From a virus, in IMG/VR virus record IMGVR_UViG_3300009151_000035, positions 83,554 to 147,553 of that record: 64,000 nucleotides of DNA; one strand, written 5' to 3'. Positions 50,069-58,603 of this stretch are shown piece by piece (position 1 is the first letter of the stretch; the number at the start of each line of letters is the position of its first letter). The notes under the pieces were generated by a model that made no database searches, was not told where the DNA came from, and was given only the letters and a program-made list of their open reading frames with translations. A program made the position numbers and the translations under genes.

Positions 50069-51494
50069 TGTCCAACGCCTATTTCTAGAAATGATGTTGG
50101 AGGACGCACAGAGTTATGTGCGTGTTCAAAACATCTACAACCCGCAGAACTTTGACAAGAGTTTGAGACCTGCGGCTGAGTTTATCAAAGAACACTCAGA
50201 CAACCATAAGACCTTACCAGACCGCATGCAAATTTCAGCCACCACAGGCGTTAAATTGGCAGCCGTACCGGACTTGAATGAAGGACACTTTGACTGGTTC
50301 ATGGGCGAGTTTGAAGCATTTACTCGACGCCAGGAACTAGAGCGAGCTATTTTAAAAGCCGCAGACCTGCTTGAAAAAGGCGAATATGATCCGGTTGAAA
50401 AACTCATCAAAGATGCAGTGCAAATATCGCTTACCAAAGACATGGGCACAGATTACTTTGCTGATCCCAAGAGTCGCATTGAGAAATACTTCAACTCAGG
50501 CGGACAAGTAAGCACAGGTTGGCCGCAACTGGATCGACTGCTGTATGGCGGATTCAGTCGTGGTGAACTCAATATCTTTGCCGGGGGATCAGGATCAGGC
50601 AAATCACTTGTGATGATGAACATTGCTCTAAACTGGCTACAGCAAGGACTAAGTGGTGTATACATCACGCTAGAACTTTCAGAAGAACTTACTAGCTTGC
50701 GAACTGATGCTATGTTGACCAACATGAGCACCAAGGACATTCGCAAGGACATTGATACTACAGAACTCAAGGTCAAACTGGTGGCCAAGAAGTCAGGTAA
50801 CTATCAAGTAAAAGGCTTGCCTGCACAAAGCAACATCAATGACATTCGTGCTTATTTAAAAGAGTATCAAATTCAAACAGGCAAGCGAGTAGACTTTGTA
50901 ATGATTGACTACTTGGACTTGCTGATGCCTGTGAGTGCCAAAGTCTCGCCCAATGACTTGTTTGTAAAGGACAAGTATGTGAGTGAAGAACTGCGCAACT
51001 TGGCCAAAGAGCTGGGTATCTTGATGGTAACAGCATCGCAGTTGAATCGATCAGCGGTGGAAGAAATTGAATTTGATCACAGCCATATATCAGGTGGTAT
51101 TTCAAAGATTAACACAGCAGATAATGTGTTTGGTATTTTTACAAGTCGTGCAATGAAAGAGCGTGGCAAGTATCAGATCCAGTGTATGAAGTCTCGAAGC
51201 TCGACCGGCGTTGGTCAAAAGATTGATTTGGAGTACAACATTGAAACCATGCGCATTACTGATGAAGGCGGGGATGATAACGAAAACGGGTTTAGCAAAA
51301 AGCCCAGCTCAAGTATCATGGACTCGATCAAAGCAAAAAGCCAAGTTAGTGCAGCCGCCGCAGATGATGCCAAGGCTCCACCTTGGGACCGACCACAGGC
51401 CCGAGAAGGTTTTGACATAGAAACACCCAAGGTCACAGCAGATGTACAGAGCGCTAAACTCAAACAGTTATTAGGCAAGATCAAGACATCATGA
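50046..51494 (+). CDS. 41: Replicative DNA helicase (gp41-like, DnaB family)
   Basis: Hexameric 5'-3' helicase of the replisome, 482 residues (T4 gp41 is 475). Walker A is AGGSGSGKSLVM (about residues 181-190). Walker B is VDFVMIDYLDLLMP. The H4-type motif is LMVTASQLNRSA, and the Arg finger region is IQCMKSRSSTGVG. The C-terminal 60 residues (SSIMDSIKAKSQVSAAAADD) are disordered and end with LKQLLGKIKTS. The N-terminal domain (MLKDYGLDVQRLFLEMML) matches T4-type helicases. Confidence 0.93.
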   Translation: MLKDYGLDVQRLFLEMMLEDAQSYVRVQNIYNPQNFDKSLRPAAEFIKEHSDNHKTLPDRMQISATTGVKLAAVPDLNEGHFDWFMGEFEAFTRRQELERAILKAADLLEKGEYDPVEKLIKDAVQISLTKDMGTDYFADPKSRIEKYFNSGGQVSTGWPQLDRLLYGGFSRGELNIFAGGSGSGKSLVMMNIALNWLQQGLSGVYITLELSEELTSLRTDAMLTNMSTKDIRKDIDTTELKVKLVAKKSGNYQVKGLPAQSNINDIRAYLKEYQIQTGKRVDFVMIDYLDLLMPVSAKVSPNDLFVKDKYVSEELRNLAKELGILMVTASQLNRSAVEEIEFDHSHISGGISKINTADNVFGIFTSRAMKERGKYQIQCMKSRSSTGVGQKIDLEYNIETMRITDEGGDDNENGFSKKPSSSIMDSIKAKSQVSAAAADDAKAPPWDRPQAREGFDIETPKVTADVQSAKLKQLLGKIKTS

Positions 51495-52594
51495 GCAAAT
51501 ATTGCCCTAGGATACATCATGGATTAATGCTGGCCGAAATTAACAGACAATCACTATCATACTCGGTGTGTTGTTGGGCCGACCAGTTAATTCGTACATC
51601 AGATCAAGTTAATTTTTTTCATCCAAACTTAGCTCAACTGCGTGTTGAAAATCAACAAGATACTTTACCAAAATCTTTCTGTGCTAAGTGTATTGTACAG
51701 GAAAATTCAAACAAAAAAAGCATGCGATTGGGTTACCTCGAAACGCATGGCAAAGAAACATACGATTCAAGCATTCAGTATCTCGACGTCAATATTGACT
51801 ATACATGCAATTTGGCTTGTGTAACGTGCGGTCCAGAGTTAAGCACTACCTGGAGGAACGAACTTGGGATAAAAGGCATTGACGTTAGACCCAATATAGA
51901 CAATTTTATAAAAACAAAACTACACACACTTGACCTTTCCCGCTTGCGAGAAATTCGCATGTGGGGCGGCGAGCCATTTTTAACACTAACTCACAAACAA
52001 ATATTACAACATTTAATTGAGCATGTAGATGTGAGTCAAATTACATTGATGTATAATACCAATGGCACGCAACGCATTGATCAATCAACCAAGGAACTTA
52101 TTGAAAAATTTAAATTTGCTCGAATAAGTTTTAGCATTGATGGCATAGGCAATCAATTTGAATATTTGCGGTATCCAGCCAAGTGGAATGAAGTTGAAGA
52201 AAATTTGTTTTGGTGGCAAAAAAACTTGCCTCACAATAGTATGTTATCGTTGACTGTAACTGCTAGTATTTTGAATATTTTGAGACTTGACGATGTGTGC
52301 AATTGGCACAAACAACACTTTTCAAAATCTGTATTTGGTGATGACATTGAAATATACATACATCAAGCATTTGGTATATACGGCTTAGAATCCATGCCTG
52401 ACGCCATGATTGAGTATTTAATATCCAAACTTGACTATTGTCAGCCTTGGATACAACAATTGAAAATTTTAGGAACACAAAAATATAACTTGAAAAAAGT
52501 CCTAGAACAATTACAAAAGAATGATCATCGCCGAAACTTAAATATGGCGGCGGTCTTTCCAGAAGTTGCTGCCTTTATAAATTATCAAAAATAA
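51491..52594 (+). CDS. Radical SAM protein with N-terminal SPASM/twitch-like domain (6 of 7)
   Basis: A 367-residue protein with core motif CNLACVTC (Cys106, 110, 113) and WGGEP near residue 155. The N-terminal domain has Cys5, a CC pair (27/28) and CAKC (64/67). The signature FEYLRYPAKWNEVEENL follows. ATGA overlap with gp41 at its start. Its end overlaps, convergently, the minus-strand radical SAM gene by 20 bases. Strongly AT-rich compared with gp41. Confidence 0.87.
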   Translation: MSKYCPRIHHGLMLAEINRQSLSYSVCCWADQLIRTSDQVNFFHPNLAQLRVENQQDTLPKSFCAKCIVQENSNKKSMRLGYLETHGKETYDSSIQYLDVNIDYTCNLACVTCGPELSTTWRNELGIKGIDVRPNIDNFIKTKLHTLDLSRLREIRMWGGEPFLTLTHKQILQHLIEHVDVSQITLMYNTNGTQRIDQSTKELIEKFKFARISFSIDGIGNQFEYLRYPAKWNEVEENLFWWQKNLPHNSMLSLTVTASILNILRLDDVCNWHKQHFSKSVFGDDIEIYIHQAFGIYGLESMPDAMIEYLISKLDYCQPWIQQLKILGTQKYNLKKVLEQLQKNDHRRNLNMAAVFPEVAAFINYQK

Positions 52595-53618
52595 ATGCTG
52601 CTATCTCGGGCATGTGGTCTCTAATGTCTGTTTTTTTCGCTTGGTCTTGTTTGGCAATTTGCTGAGCCAGCGTGTGTAATGCAATCTCTGTTCCTGTTAG
52701 ATTGCAATACTCAGTGATAAAATTGTTGTGTTGTTTTAAATGTTGTTTCAATACAACCGGCATATTTCTCAGTGACAGCCAAATTGGACCAGAAACCACA
52801 TTGTGATTGTATGCTAGATTATTTTGTTGAAACCACTTGACAGTTTTGTTGTAATACATGGCGTTCAATGAACTAATTGTGTAACTTACACTGATATTTT
52901 TTGTTATGGATTTATACTGCTCAATGTTTTCTAATAGATCTAGCCATTTCCCGGGCCATCTCATGTATTCAAACACACTGCCAACGCCGTCAATACTGAT
53001 GCAAATGTTAAGATCACTGAATTGCATCAACAGGTCAATTTGTTGCGCTTTTAGATTGATACTTCCATTGGTTACAAGCGATATAAAACAGTCAGTATTG
53101 TTGTGGTCAATTAATTTTTGCAAGATTTCGAAAGTTTTTGGGTCAAACAACGGCTCGCCGCCCAATAAGGAAATTCGTTTGGCTGAATGGTAGTTGATAT
53201 TTGCAGGGTCCAGATCAATTTGATATTGGGGACTAGGAAGTAAATTCATACGTTTTTCAACTTGTGCCCATTTAGTTGAAAATTTGCTATCACAACTTAC
53301 ACATGCCTGATTGCATAGATTACTAGTGGTTATTTGGTAAAGTATAGTTTGGTGATTTGAATCTGCACAATCTTGCTGAATTTTATCTAAATCTCTATCT
53401 AACTTATAATCCAAAAACTCATTCTCAAATTGACGACGACTTTTGTTCCCTGTAGATTCTACATCCCAGCATTTTTTGCAAGCCACAGTTTGAACGTTAT
53501 CGAGCAAATCTTGTTTTATTTGATCAATATTGTATTTTTGTGGCAACAAACAACATGGAGTATTCCAAAGTCCTAATTCTTGACTGTACCAAGGTAATAC
53601 GCAAAAGCAGTTGTTCAT
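52575..53618 (-). CDS. Radical SAM protein with N-terminal SPASM/twitch-like domain (7 of 7)
   Basis: The only inverted copy. Start 53618 is chosen because it gives M-N-NCFCVLPW, matching the other N-termini; further upstream the frame is a shadow of the gene on the other strand. 347 residues. Core motif CNQACVSC (Cys102, 106, 109), LGGEP near residue 149. N-terminal cysteines: 4/6, CC 22/23, CKKC 47/50. The signature is FEYMRWPGKWLDLLENI. It also keeps YQITTSN before the core, and DGVG in the downstream strand. Confidence 0.86.
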   Translation of the reverse strand: MNNCFCVLPWYSQELGLWNTPCCLLPQKYNIDQIKQDLLDNVQTVACKKCWDVESTGNKSRRQFENEFLDYKLDRDLDKIQQDCADSNHQTILYQITTSNLCNQACVSCDSKFSTKWAQVEKRMNLLPSPQYQIDLDPANINYHSAKRISLLGGEPLFDPKTFEILQKLIDHNNTDCFISLVTNGSINLKAQQIDLLMQFSDLNICISIDGVGSVFEYMRWPGKWLDLLENIEQYKSITKNISVSYTISSLNAMYYNKTVKWFQQNNLAYNHNVVSGPIWLSLRNMPVVLKQHLKQHNNFITEYCNLTGTEIALHTLAQQIAKQDQAKKTDIRDHMPEIAAFIFDNL

Positions 53619-53654
53619 TGGGTATTTAATTACCAACTTCAATGTGAAAATATT

Positions 53655-53662
53655 AATAAATA
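53655..53662 (+). promoter_or_regulatory. Late promoter box
   Basis: AATAAATA in an AT-rich stretch, about 20 bases before the ATG of the following gene and leading into a block of head genes. Confidence 0.55.
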
Positions 53663-53682
53663 ATCCAAAGGCCCTTGAGCAG

Positions 53683-53931
53683 ATGCAAAAACGCACCCGC
53701 AGTTTACTAGAAGAATTAGACGATCTGTACATCGAGCGTGATCGCCGCCTGTTGATTGAAAATCGTGCGGCCACTCTTATTGCTAATGCTATTAGATTGC
53801 TAGAACAAATTGATACAGAGTTTCCAGCTGATCAGGCTGAAAATTTGCAGCGCAAATTGCTTAACGCTATTCGTACAAGAGACTCGGGTAAATTTGCCAG
53901 ATCAGTGAGAAGAACAAATGCAGATACATGA
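53683..53931 (+). CDS. Small helical head-gene-block protein, unknown
   Basis: An 82-residue, very helical and charged protein (MQKRTRSLLEELDDLYIERD, LIENRAATLIANAIRLLEQI), probably a coiled coil. The ATG at 53683 follows the late promoter box. It overlaps the next gene by 14 bases. It leads a run of head-associated genes, so a scaffolding or assembly role is possible. Confidence 0.6.
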   Translation: MQKRTRSLLEELDDLYIERDRRLLIENRAATLIANAIRLLEQIDTEFPADQAENLQRKLLNAIRTRDSGKFARSVRRTNADT

Positions 53932-55384
53932 AATCACACGCCGCAATATAAACGAAGGCCCACTCAAGAATGTGGCAACTGATCCTGTGAACTTTGGTAG
54001 AACCACAGTGGCCATGCCACAACAGACTGTGGCCCCAAGCAAAGTGACATTTGCACCAAACATGATGCCCAAGGCGGCGGCACCAGGCACAAATCTTGCT
54101 GTAGCACCACAAACAACTGCGGTAGCAAAAGCACCGGGTACTAATCTTGCAACAATTCCCACTGGTGGCGCAGCAACTGCACCACCCAAAACTGGTCAAG
54201 TAGCACCTGCTACCAGCAGATCAAATCAATCTGATCCTAATGTGATTGATGTTGATGCCAAAGATATCACCAATAGACAAGCACTGCCGGCACCTGCAGG
54301 AAACTATGATATCAACACTGGTATGCCAATATCCGATAAAGGCCGAGCAGCCGTGGCTCGTCAGGCAGCATTTGATGCCAGTCCAAAAGGTAAGGCATTA
54401 CAAGCAAAAATTAATCAATGGGATGCTGAAGATGCAGCCGCAAAACAACCAGCGGCTACACCAGCAACAGCACCAGCGGCTGTTACGAAGCCTTGGACTC
54501 CATCTAACCTCAATGTAAAACCAGGTGGTAGTAAAGAAGCTCAGGCTTTTCAAGCACAACAGGCTGGACAACAGGCTGCACAAAAGCCTGCGGCAGGAGC
54601 AACGCAACCAACCGATAACTGGAAAACAATAAAAGGTGCCCGAGCACCTGCCCCAGCTGCGCCAGGTAAAGCAGGATTCATGCGCAATGCCGCAGAGTAC
54701 TTTGCCAACAAAACAATGAATGCTGCTGGCATTCCTTTAGACCAGCAAGGTGGAACCACAGGCTGGCATCCTGGCGGCCACATGGCTACTAGATTGGGAC
54801 AAGGTACTACAGCTATTAACCAACAAGAAGCTGCGATTGCTTCACAACTCAGTCGTGAATGGCTAAATCAAAAAACTTTGAATCAGAAACCTTCTAATCT
54901 TGCACCGAATGAAATTAAAGCTGCCGCTGATTTGATCAATCAAGCAGGATCAAATTTACAAATTAATACTGACAACATTGTAAAACTGGTAAAGAAAACA
55001 GTCAATGACCGGCAGGCTACGCAACAGGCTGCGCAACAGCAGGCAAAAAACAATTACCGTAACGCATTGAACATGAAAAAGAATCTCGAACAAGATCCTG
55101 CTGCAGATGAAGCAGAAAAACAACGCATGGCAGATCTTGTTAAACAAACTACAGAACAAATGAAACTTGCAGGACTTGGTAACGAAATAGCGGCAGTAGC
55201 TGCATCTATTTTACGCACTCAAGACTCACAGGTATTACCAACACAAACATCTGCTACTACCAACACATCGTTGCCTACTGTTAACCCGTATGTTAAGAAA
55301 GTAACCGAATCTTTGATCTGGAGCAAGAACTTTGATCCCAGCAAACAGCTATATCGTCGAATGAAACAAGGACAAACTCAATGA
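53918..55384 (+). CDS. Ala/Pro/Gln-rich head-internal-type protein
   Basis: A 488-residue protein, largely low complexity (Ala, Pro, Gln, Thr). The N-terminus MQIHEITRRNINEGPLK resembles a capsid-targeting sequence, with I-N-E as a likely gp21-type cut site. Two similar blocks, A-P-G-T-N-L-A, occur near residues 55 and 73. A more structured part (MRNAAEYFANKTMNAAG, WHPGGHMATRLGQG, then a helical region) follows. It ends VTESLIWSKNFDPSKQL. It is four-base-coupled to the nucleotidyltransferase gene, so the pair may be assembled together. Confidence 0.6.
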   Translation: MQIHEITRRNINEGPLKNVATDPVNFGRTTVAMPQQTVAPSKVTFAPNMMPKAAAPGTNLAVAPQTTAVAKAPGTNLATIPTGGAATAPPKTGQVAPATSRSNQSDPNVIDVDAKDITNRQALPAPAGNYDINTGMPISDKGRAAVARQAAFDASPKGKALQAKINQWDAEDAAAKQPAATPATAPAAVTKPWTPSNLNVKPGGSKEAQAFQAQQAGQQAAQKPAAGATQPTDNWKTIKGARAPAPAAPGKAGFMRNAAEYFANKTMNAAGIPLDQQGGTTGWHPGGHMATRLGQGTTAINQQEAAIASQLSREWLNQKTLNQKPSNLAPNEIKAAADLINQAGSNLQINTDNIVKLVKKTVNDRQATQQAAQQQAKNNYRNALNMKKNLEQDPAADEAEKQRMADLVKQTTEQMKLAGLGNEIAAVAASILRTQDSQVLPTQTSATTNTSLPTVNPYVKKVTESLIWSKNFDPSKQLYRRMKQGQTQ

Positions 55385-57333
55385 GATTACTAGAAGGCGG
55401 TAACGTATTCAAAGATGCTGATGGCCGACCATTAACAGGCCGCATCAATCAAAGCGATGTGCCTGCCACAGTACAATGGTTGGAAACACTCACAGGATTA
55501 GAATTCCCACGTGAACGTTGGCTGGGATCAACTGGTCGCAAGCCCACCTCGGGCGATATGGACATGGCAGTTGATGCCAGTGAAATAAGCAAAGAACAAC
55601 TGGCAGCAAAACTCACACAATGGGCCGTAAGTCACGGTCAAGATCCCAAGGCCTGGGTGAAAAAGGGTGGCGAAGTTCACTTGCGCACACCCATTAATGG
55701 CAATCCTCAAAACGGATATGTTCAAACAGACTTCATGTTCTTTCCTAACCTGGACTGGGGACAGTTCTACTATGGCGGTTCAGAAGATAGTGCTTATAAA
55801 GGCATGAATCGTAATGTGCTGATGAGTTCAATAGCCAAGCAACTGGGACTCAAAGTAGGCGCAAATGGCATGTTCAGCCGCACAACAAATCAACTGGTAG
55901 ATGGTGGCATGGATCCAGACTATGTGGCCAAAACTTTGTTGGGTCCAAAGGCCACTAGAGAAAATCTCAAGAATGTGGAAAGCATTTATGCTGCTCTAGC
56001 ACGTGACCGGGACCGCGATGCCAAGCTGGCCGACTTCCGTGAATACCTGGGCCGTGAAGGTTTACAAGAGCCTGGCGCTGTTAACGAAAATACAGAAGTA
56101 AACTTCCTAGCAAAACTGCGTGACAGAATTGTAAATCAAGGCATGCAACCCTTGATTGAAACTGAAAAAACAAACCCATATCAAATCTACGAAGCAGAAG
56201 AAGGTAATGTAGGTGGTAGAGCCAAAGGTATTGAACACTTGGAAGATCTTGTGTTCCGCAAAGGCTCACGCGGAGTTGACGAAGCACTGGCCATTGTTCA
56301 ACATGCTGCCGAAGCACCACAAAAGACCACTAGCGTAAAATGGGACGGCAAACCTGCTGTGATATTTGGCCGCAAGCCCGACACAGGAGAATTTGTGCTT
56401 ACAGACGGATCAGGATTTGAAGCCAAGGGATATGATGGACTTGCTACTTCGCCCCAAATGATGGCACAAATACAAAGCACAAGAAAAGGCGAGCGTGGCG
56501 AATTGGTTCAATTGTATGCTGATCTTTGGCCACAGTTAGAAGCAGCTACACCCACCAACTTCCGTGGCTATGTCAAAGGCGACTTGTTGTACTACCCCGA
56601 ACAGCCCTGGGAAGAACAAGCTGGCAATCTTGTGTTCAAACCCAACACAGTGCAATACCGCATACCTGCCAAGAGCGCACTGGGCCAACGAATTCGCAAC
56701 AGCACCACAGGCATTGCCATGCACACCATGTATGCTGATCAAGGCGAGCCCAAGCAACCACTCAGCAGAGTGAAATTTAATGAAGTTCCGGGATTGTTCT
56801 TGATCGAACCAATTTATGGTAAAGGTATCACACCTCAAGATCCTGCACAGTCTAAAGAGCAAGCAGCATTGATCAAACAGATTCAACAAATACGCCGCAG
56901 CAAGGGTGCTGCCATTGATACTTTGTTCAATCCTGCAGAACTGCGAGCCATGCAAATCACAGACTTGGCCAAGCTGTGTGTGGACTATATCAACAAACGT
57001 ATCAATCCAGACTATGCAGGTTATACTGGAGACTTTTCTAACTTGATAGGTGATTTTGGCCAGTTCCTGCAGAGTACAGTGACTTCTAAAAAGTTCAACA
57101 ATATTGTGGAATATTTAAAAAGTCCTGCCAGCAACACAGAAGGCCTGGCAGCTGCCTTTACCTTGTTTATCCTGCTACACGATTTGAAGCTGGATATGTT
57201 GCGTAATTTGGATTTGAAAGATCCCGGGCACGAAGGTTGGGTAATGGCTACTCCCGCAGGCTATGCCAAAGCTGTTAATCGCTTTGATTTTACTGCTAGA
57301 AATCGAGGCCAAAACAATCCTCAACAGGCGTGA
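55381..57333 (+). CDS. Double nucleotidyltransferase: Pol-beta-type plus ligase-type domains, head-associated
   Basis: A 650-residue protein starting MRLLEGGNVFKDADG, where L-L-E resembles a short prohead-protease site. Residues 45-120 carry the Pol-beta nucleotidyltransferase signature: WLGSTGRKPTSGDMDMAVD (Gly49-Ser50, Asp59, Asp61) and the third carboxylate Asp117 in VQTDFMF. Residues 285-430 carry a ligase/mRNA-capping-type adenylation site: VKWDGKPAVIFGR with motif I Lys320-x-Asp322-Gly323, FRGYVKGDLLYY as a candidate motif III, and NLVFKP as motif IV. A helical C-terminal domain follows. The first domain may add nucleotides and the second may join or cap ends; function is inference from motifs. 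Confidence 0.7.
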   Translation: MRLLEGGNVFKDADGRPLTGRINQSDVPATVQWLETLTGLEFPRERWLGSTGRKPTSGDMDMAVDASEISKEQLAAKLTQWAVSHGQDPKAWVKKGGEVHLRTPINGNPQNGYVQTDFMFFPNLDWGQFYYGGSEDSAYKGMNRNVLMSSIAKQLGLKVGANGMFSRTTNQLVDGGMDPDYVAKTLLGPKATRENLKNVESIYAALARDRDRDAKLADFREYLGREGLQEPGAVNENTEVNFLAKLRDRIVNQGMQPLIETEKTNPYQIYEAEEGNVGGRAKGIEHLEDLVFRKGSRGVDEALAIVQHAAEAPQKTTSVKWDGKPAVIFGRKPDTGEFVLTDGSGFEAKGYDGLATSPQMMAQIQSTRKGERGELVQLYADLWPQLEAATPTNFRGYVKGDLLYYPEQPWEEQAGNLVFKPNTVQYRIPAKSALGQRIRNSTTGIAMHTMYADQGEPKQPLSRVKFNEVPGLFLIEPIYGKGITPQDPAQSKEQAALIKQIQQIRRSKGAAIDTLFNPAELRAMQITDLAKLCVDYINKRINPDYAGYTGDFSNLIGDFGQFLQSTVTSKKFNNIVEYLKSPASNTEGLAAAFTLFILLHDLKLDMLRNLDLKDPGHEGWVMATPAGYAKAVNRFDFTARNRGQNNPQQA

Positions 57334-57346
57334 TTTTTGCCAAAAG

Positions 57347-57354
57347 ACTAAATA
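57347..57354 (+). promoter_or_regulatory. Late promoter box
   Basis: ACTAAATA about 44 bases before the next ATG, followed by a small GGTCC/GGACC hairpin and an AAAGGA site. Confidence 0.5.
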
Positions 57355-57397
57355 AAAGCAGGTCCACCAGGACCACTAACTTTAAAGGATTTTTATC

Positions 57398-57826
57398 ATG
57401 GCATATTATACCCCCGTAAATGGTGACGCACAACCAGTATTCGCATTAGACACACGCAACGGTCCTGTTGCTGCTAGTTCTTCTGTTGTTGGTCAACCAG
57501 TTCAACCTCAAGGTCCAAAACTGGACTTCTATCGCGTTGTTGCTAACGTTTCTATTGCTGCCGAACAAGGTGTGCAAGAGTATGTGGCTAACGTGATTCA
57601 AGCAGTGCAACAAACTGCTACTGTTGCAATGTATCAAGTTGATACAGTGGGCGGCGTTGGCGTTATCAGCTTTGCTACATACCCAACAGGTGCTTTTGGT
57701 AACTCAGCTGCCAATCCACCTACCACAACCAGTACAGCAATCTTCTTGGCTGCTGCTAACGTGACATACACTGGCTTCCAGTTGGATACTTGCCAGAGCT
57801 TGGGCTTCAAACTAGCTGCTTCTTAA
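57398..57826 (+). CDS. Small virion structural protein, beta-rich
   Basis: A 142-residue protein rich in Val, Ala, Thr and Gly without Lys-rich segments (AVLDTRNGPVA-type start, VANVSIAAEQGVQEYVANVI, ATVAMYQVDTVGGVGVISF). It has its own late promoter box, a good ribosome-binding site and a strong terminator after it. That isolated, well-expressed layout fits an abundant capsid-decoration or tail protein. Family not recognised. Confidence 0.6.
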   Translation: MAYYTPVNGDAQPVFALDTRNGPVAASSSVVGQPVQPQGPKLDFYRVVANVSIAAEQGVQEYVANVIQAVQQTATVAMYQVDTVGGVGVISFATYPTGAFGNSAANPPTTTSTAIFLAAANVTYTGFQLDTCQSLGFKLAAS

Positions 57827-57851
57827 TCTGAAGTAAAGTGTAAACTTTATA

Positions 57852-57879
57852 CCCCGGAATTAAAAACTCCGGGGTTTTT
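57852..57879 (+). terminator. Strong rho-independent terminator
   Basis: CCCCGGA (57852-57858) pairs with TCCGGGG (57868-57874) around a 9-nt loop, followed by TTTTT. Confidence 0.9.
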
Positions 57880-57886
57880 CTTTGTC

Positions 57887-57894
57887 GTTAAATA
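57887..57894 (+). promoter_or_regulatory. Possible late promoter box
   Basis: GTTAAATA directly after the terminator, 8 bases before the ATG at 57903. Supported mainly by position. Confidence 0.4.
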
Positions 57895-57902
57895 CCCGCA
57901 GA

Positions 57903-58325
57903 ATGAATATATTATGCCGGACCCTATTTGATTGTACATGCACTGGCATCACTGGGCACTTTCGCTCAAGTCAAGTGCCGTATCCTGATCGCACAGGCCG
58001 ATTGATAAACGATATAAACGACTGGAACCGTGCTAGGAATCAACATCGCAACTGGGAAACTATCATGCAAATGATCAGCCTGCGAGCACAACCTACCATT
58101 GTGCAAGAACCACACTGTGTGGATAGTATATGGCAGTTTGAATTCAGTGTGGAAACACCCGGGGTATATTCTACCAATAATGACGTTGACAATCTAGATG
58201 GGTTACTGAATGAGTGTGCCGGCATACCAATGGTTGTGGGACTGGATGAATCTGCTGCTATTGAGCCCAGTTTAACCATCAACGGGCCAAATCAAAACTT
58301 GTGGTTTGAAACCATAAATAAATGA
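57903..58325 (+). CDS. Conserved hypothetical protein
   Basis: A 140-residue protein: MNILCRTLFDCTCTGITGHF, then VPYPDRTGRLINDINDWNRA and NWETIMQMISLRAQPTIV. Cys5, 11 and 13 cluster near the N-terminus. The order suggests a compact mixed fold. It follows a terminator and probable late promoter, and its stop lies within a further TAAATA-type box (58313-58320). Likely virion-related. No domain is recognised. Confidence 0.6.
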   Translation: MNILCRTLFDCTCTGITGHFRSSQVPYPDRTGRLINDINDWNRARNQHRNWETIMQMISLRAQPTIVQEPHCVDSIWQFEFSVETPGVYSTNNDVDNLDGLLNECAGIPMVVGLDESAAIEPSLTINGPNQNLWFETINK

Positions 58326-58603
58326 CTGGGAACCAAACAATGAGCGATACCACCGACATCGAAAAGAAAAGTCTTGAGGCACATGTAGAATTGTGTGCTG
58401 AGCGCTATCGTCTGCTAGAAACCAAACTGGAATCAATGGATGAAAAGATAACCACTCTTTTTGGTGTAATAGCTGAACTGCGCGGCATGTTACAAGCATC
58501 CAATGCCAAAAACAACGACAGGCTAATCAGTTGGGGTGCAGGTATAATTGTTACCCTGGTGGGCGCTCTAGGCTGGGCGGCTGCACATTTGATTAAACTA
58601 TGA
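58322..58603 (+). CDS. Coiled-coil membrane protein (XhlA/holin-like layout)
   Basis: A 93-residue protein. An amphipathic coiled coil (EKKSLEAHVELCAERYRLLE, then TKLESMDEKITTLFGVIAEL) is followed by one C-terminal membrane helix (WGAGIIVTLVGALGWAAAHL). This layout is typical of XhlA-type hemolysin/holin-associated proteins. An alternative start at 58340 would remove six residues. Overlaps the next gene by four bases. Confidence 0.55.
   Translation: MTGNQTMSDTTDIEKKSLEAHVELCAERYRLLETKLESMDEKITTLFGVIAELRGMLQASNAKNNDRLISWGAGIIVTLVGALGWAAAHLIKL

Noticed and set aside
53619-53774. N-terminal extension of the inverted radical SAM gene
   Set aside because: The upstream part of the frame is antisense to the helical gene at 53683 and does not resemble the other six radical SAM N-termini, so the start at 53618 was used.
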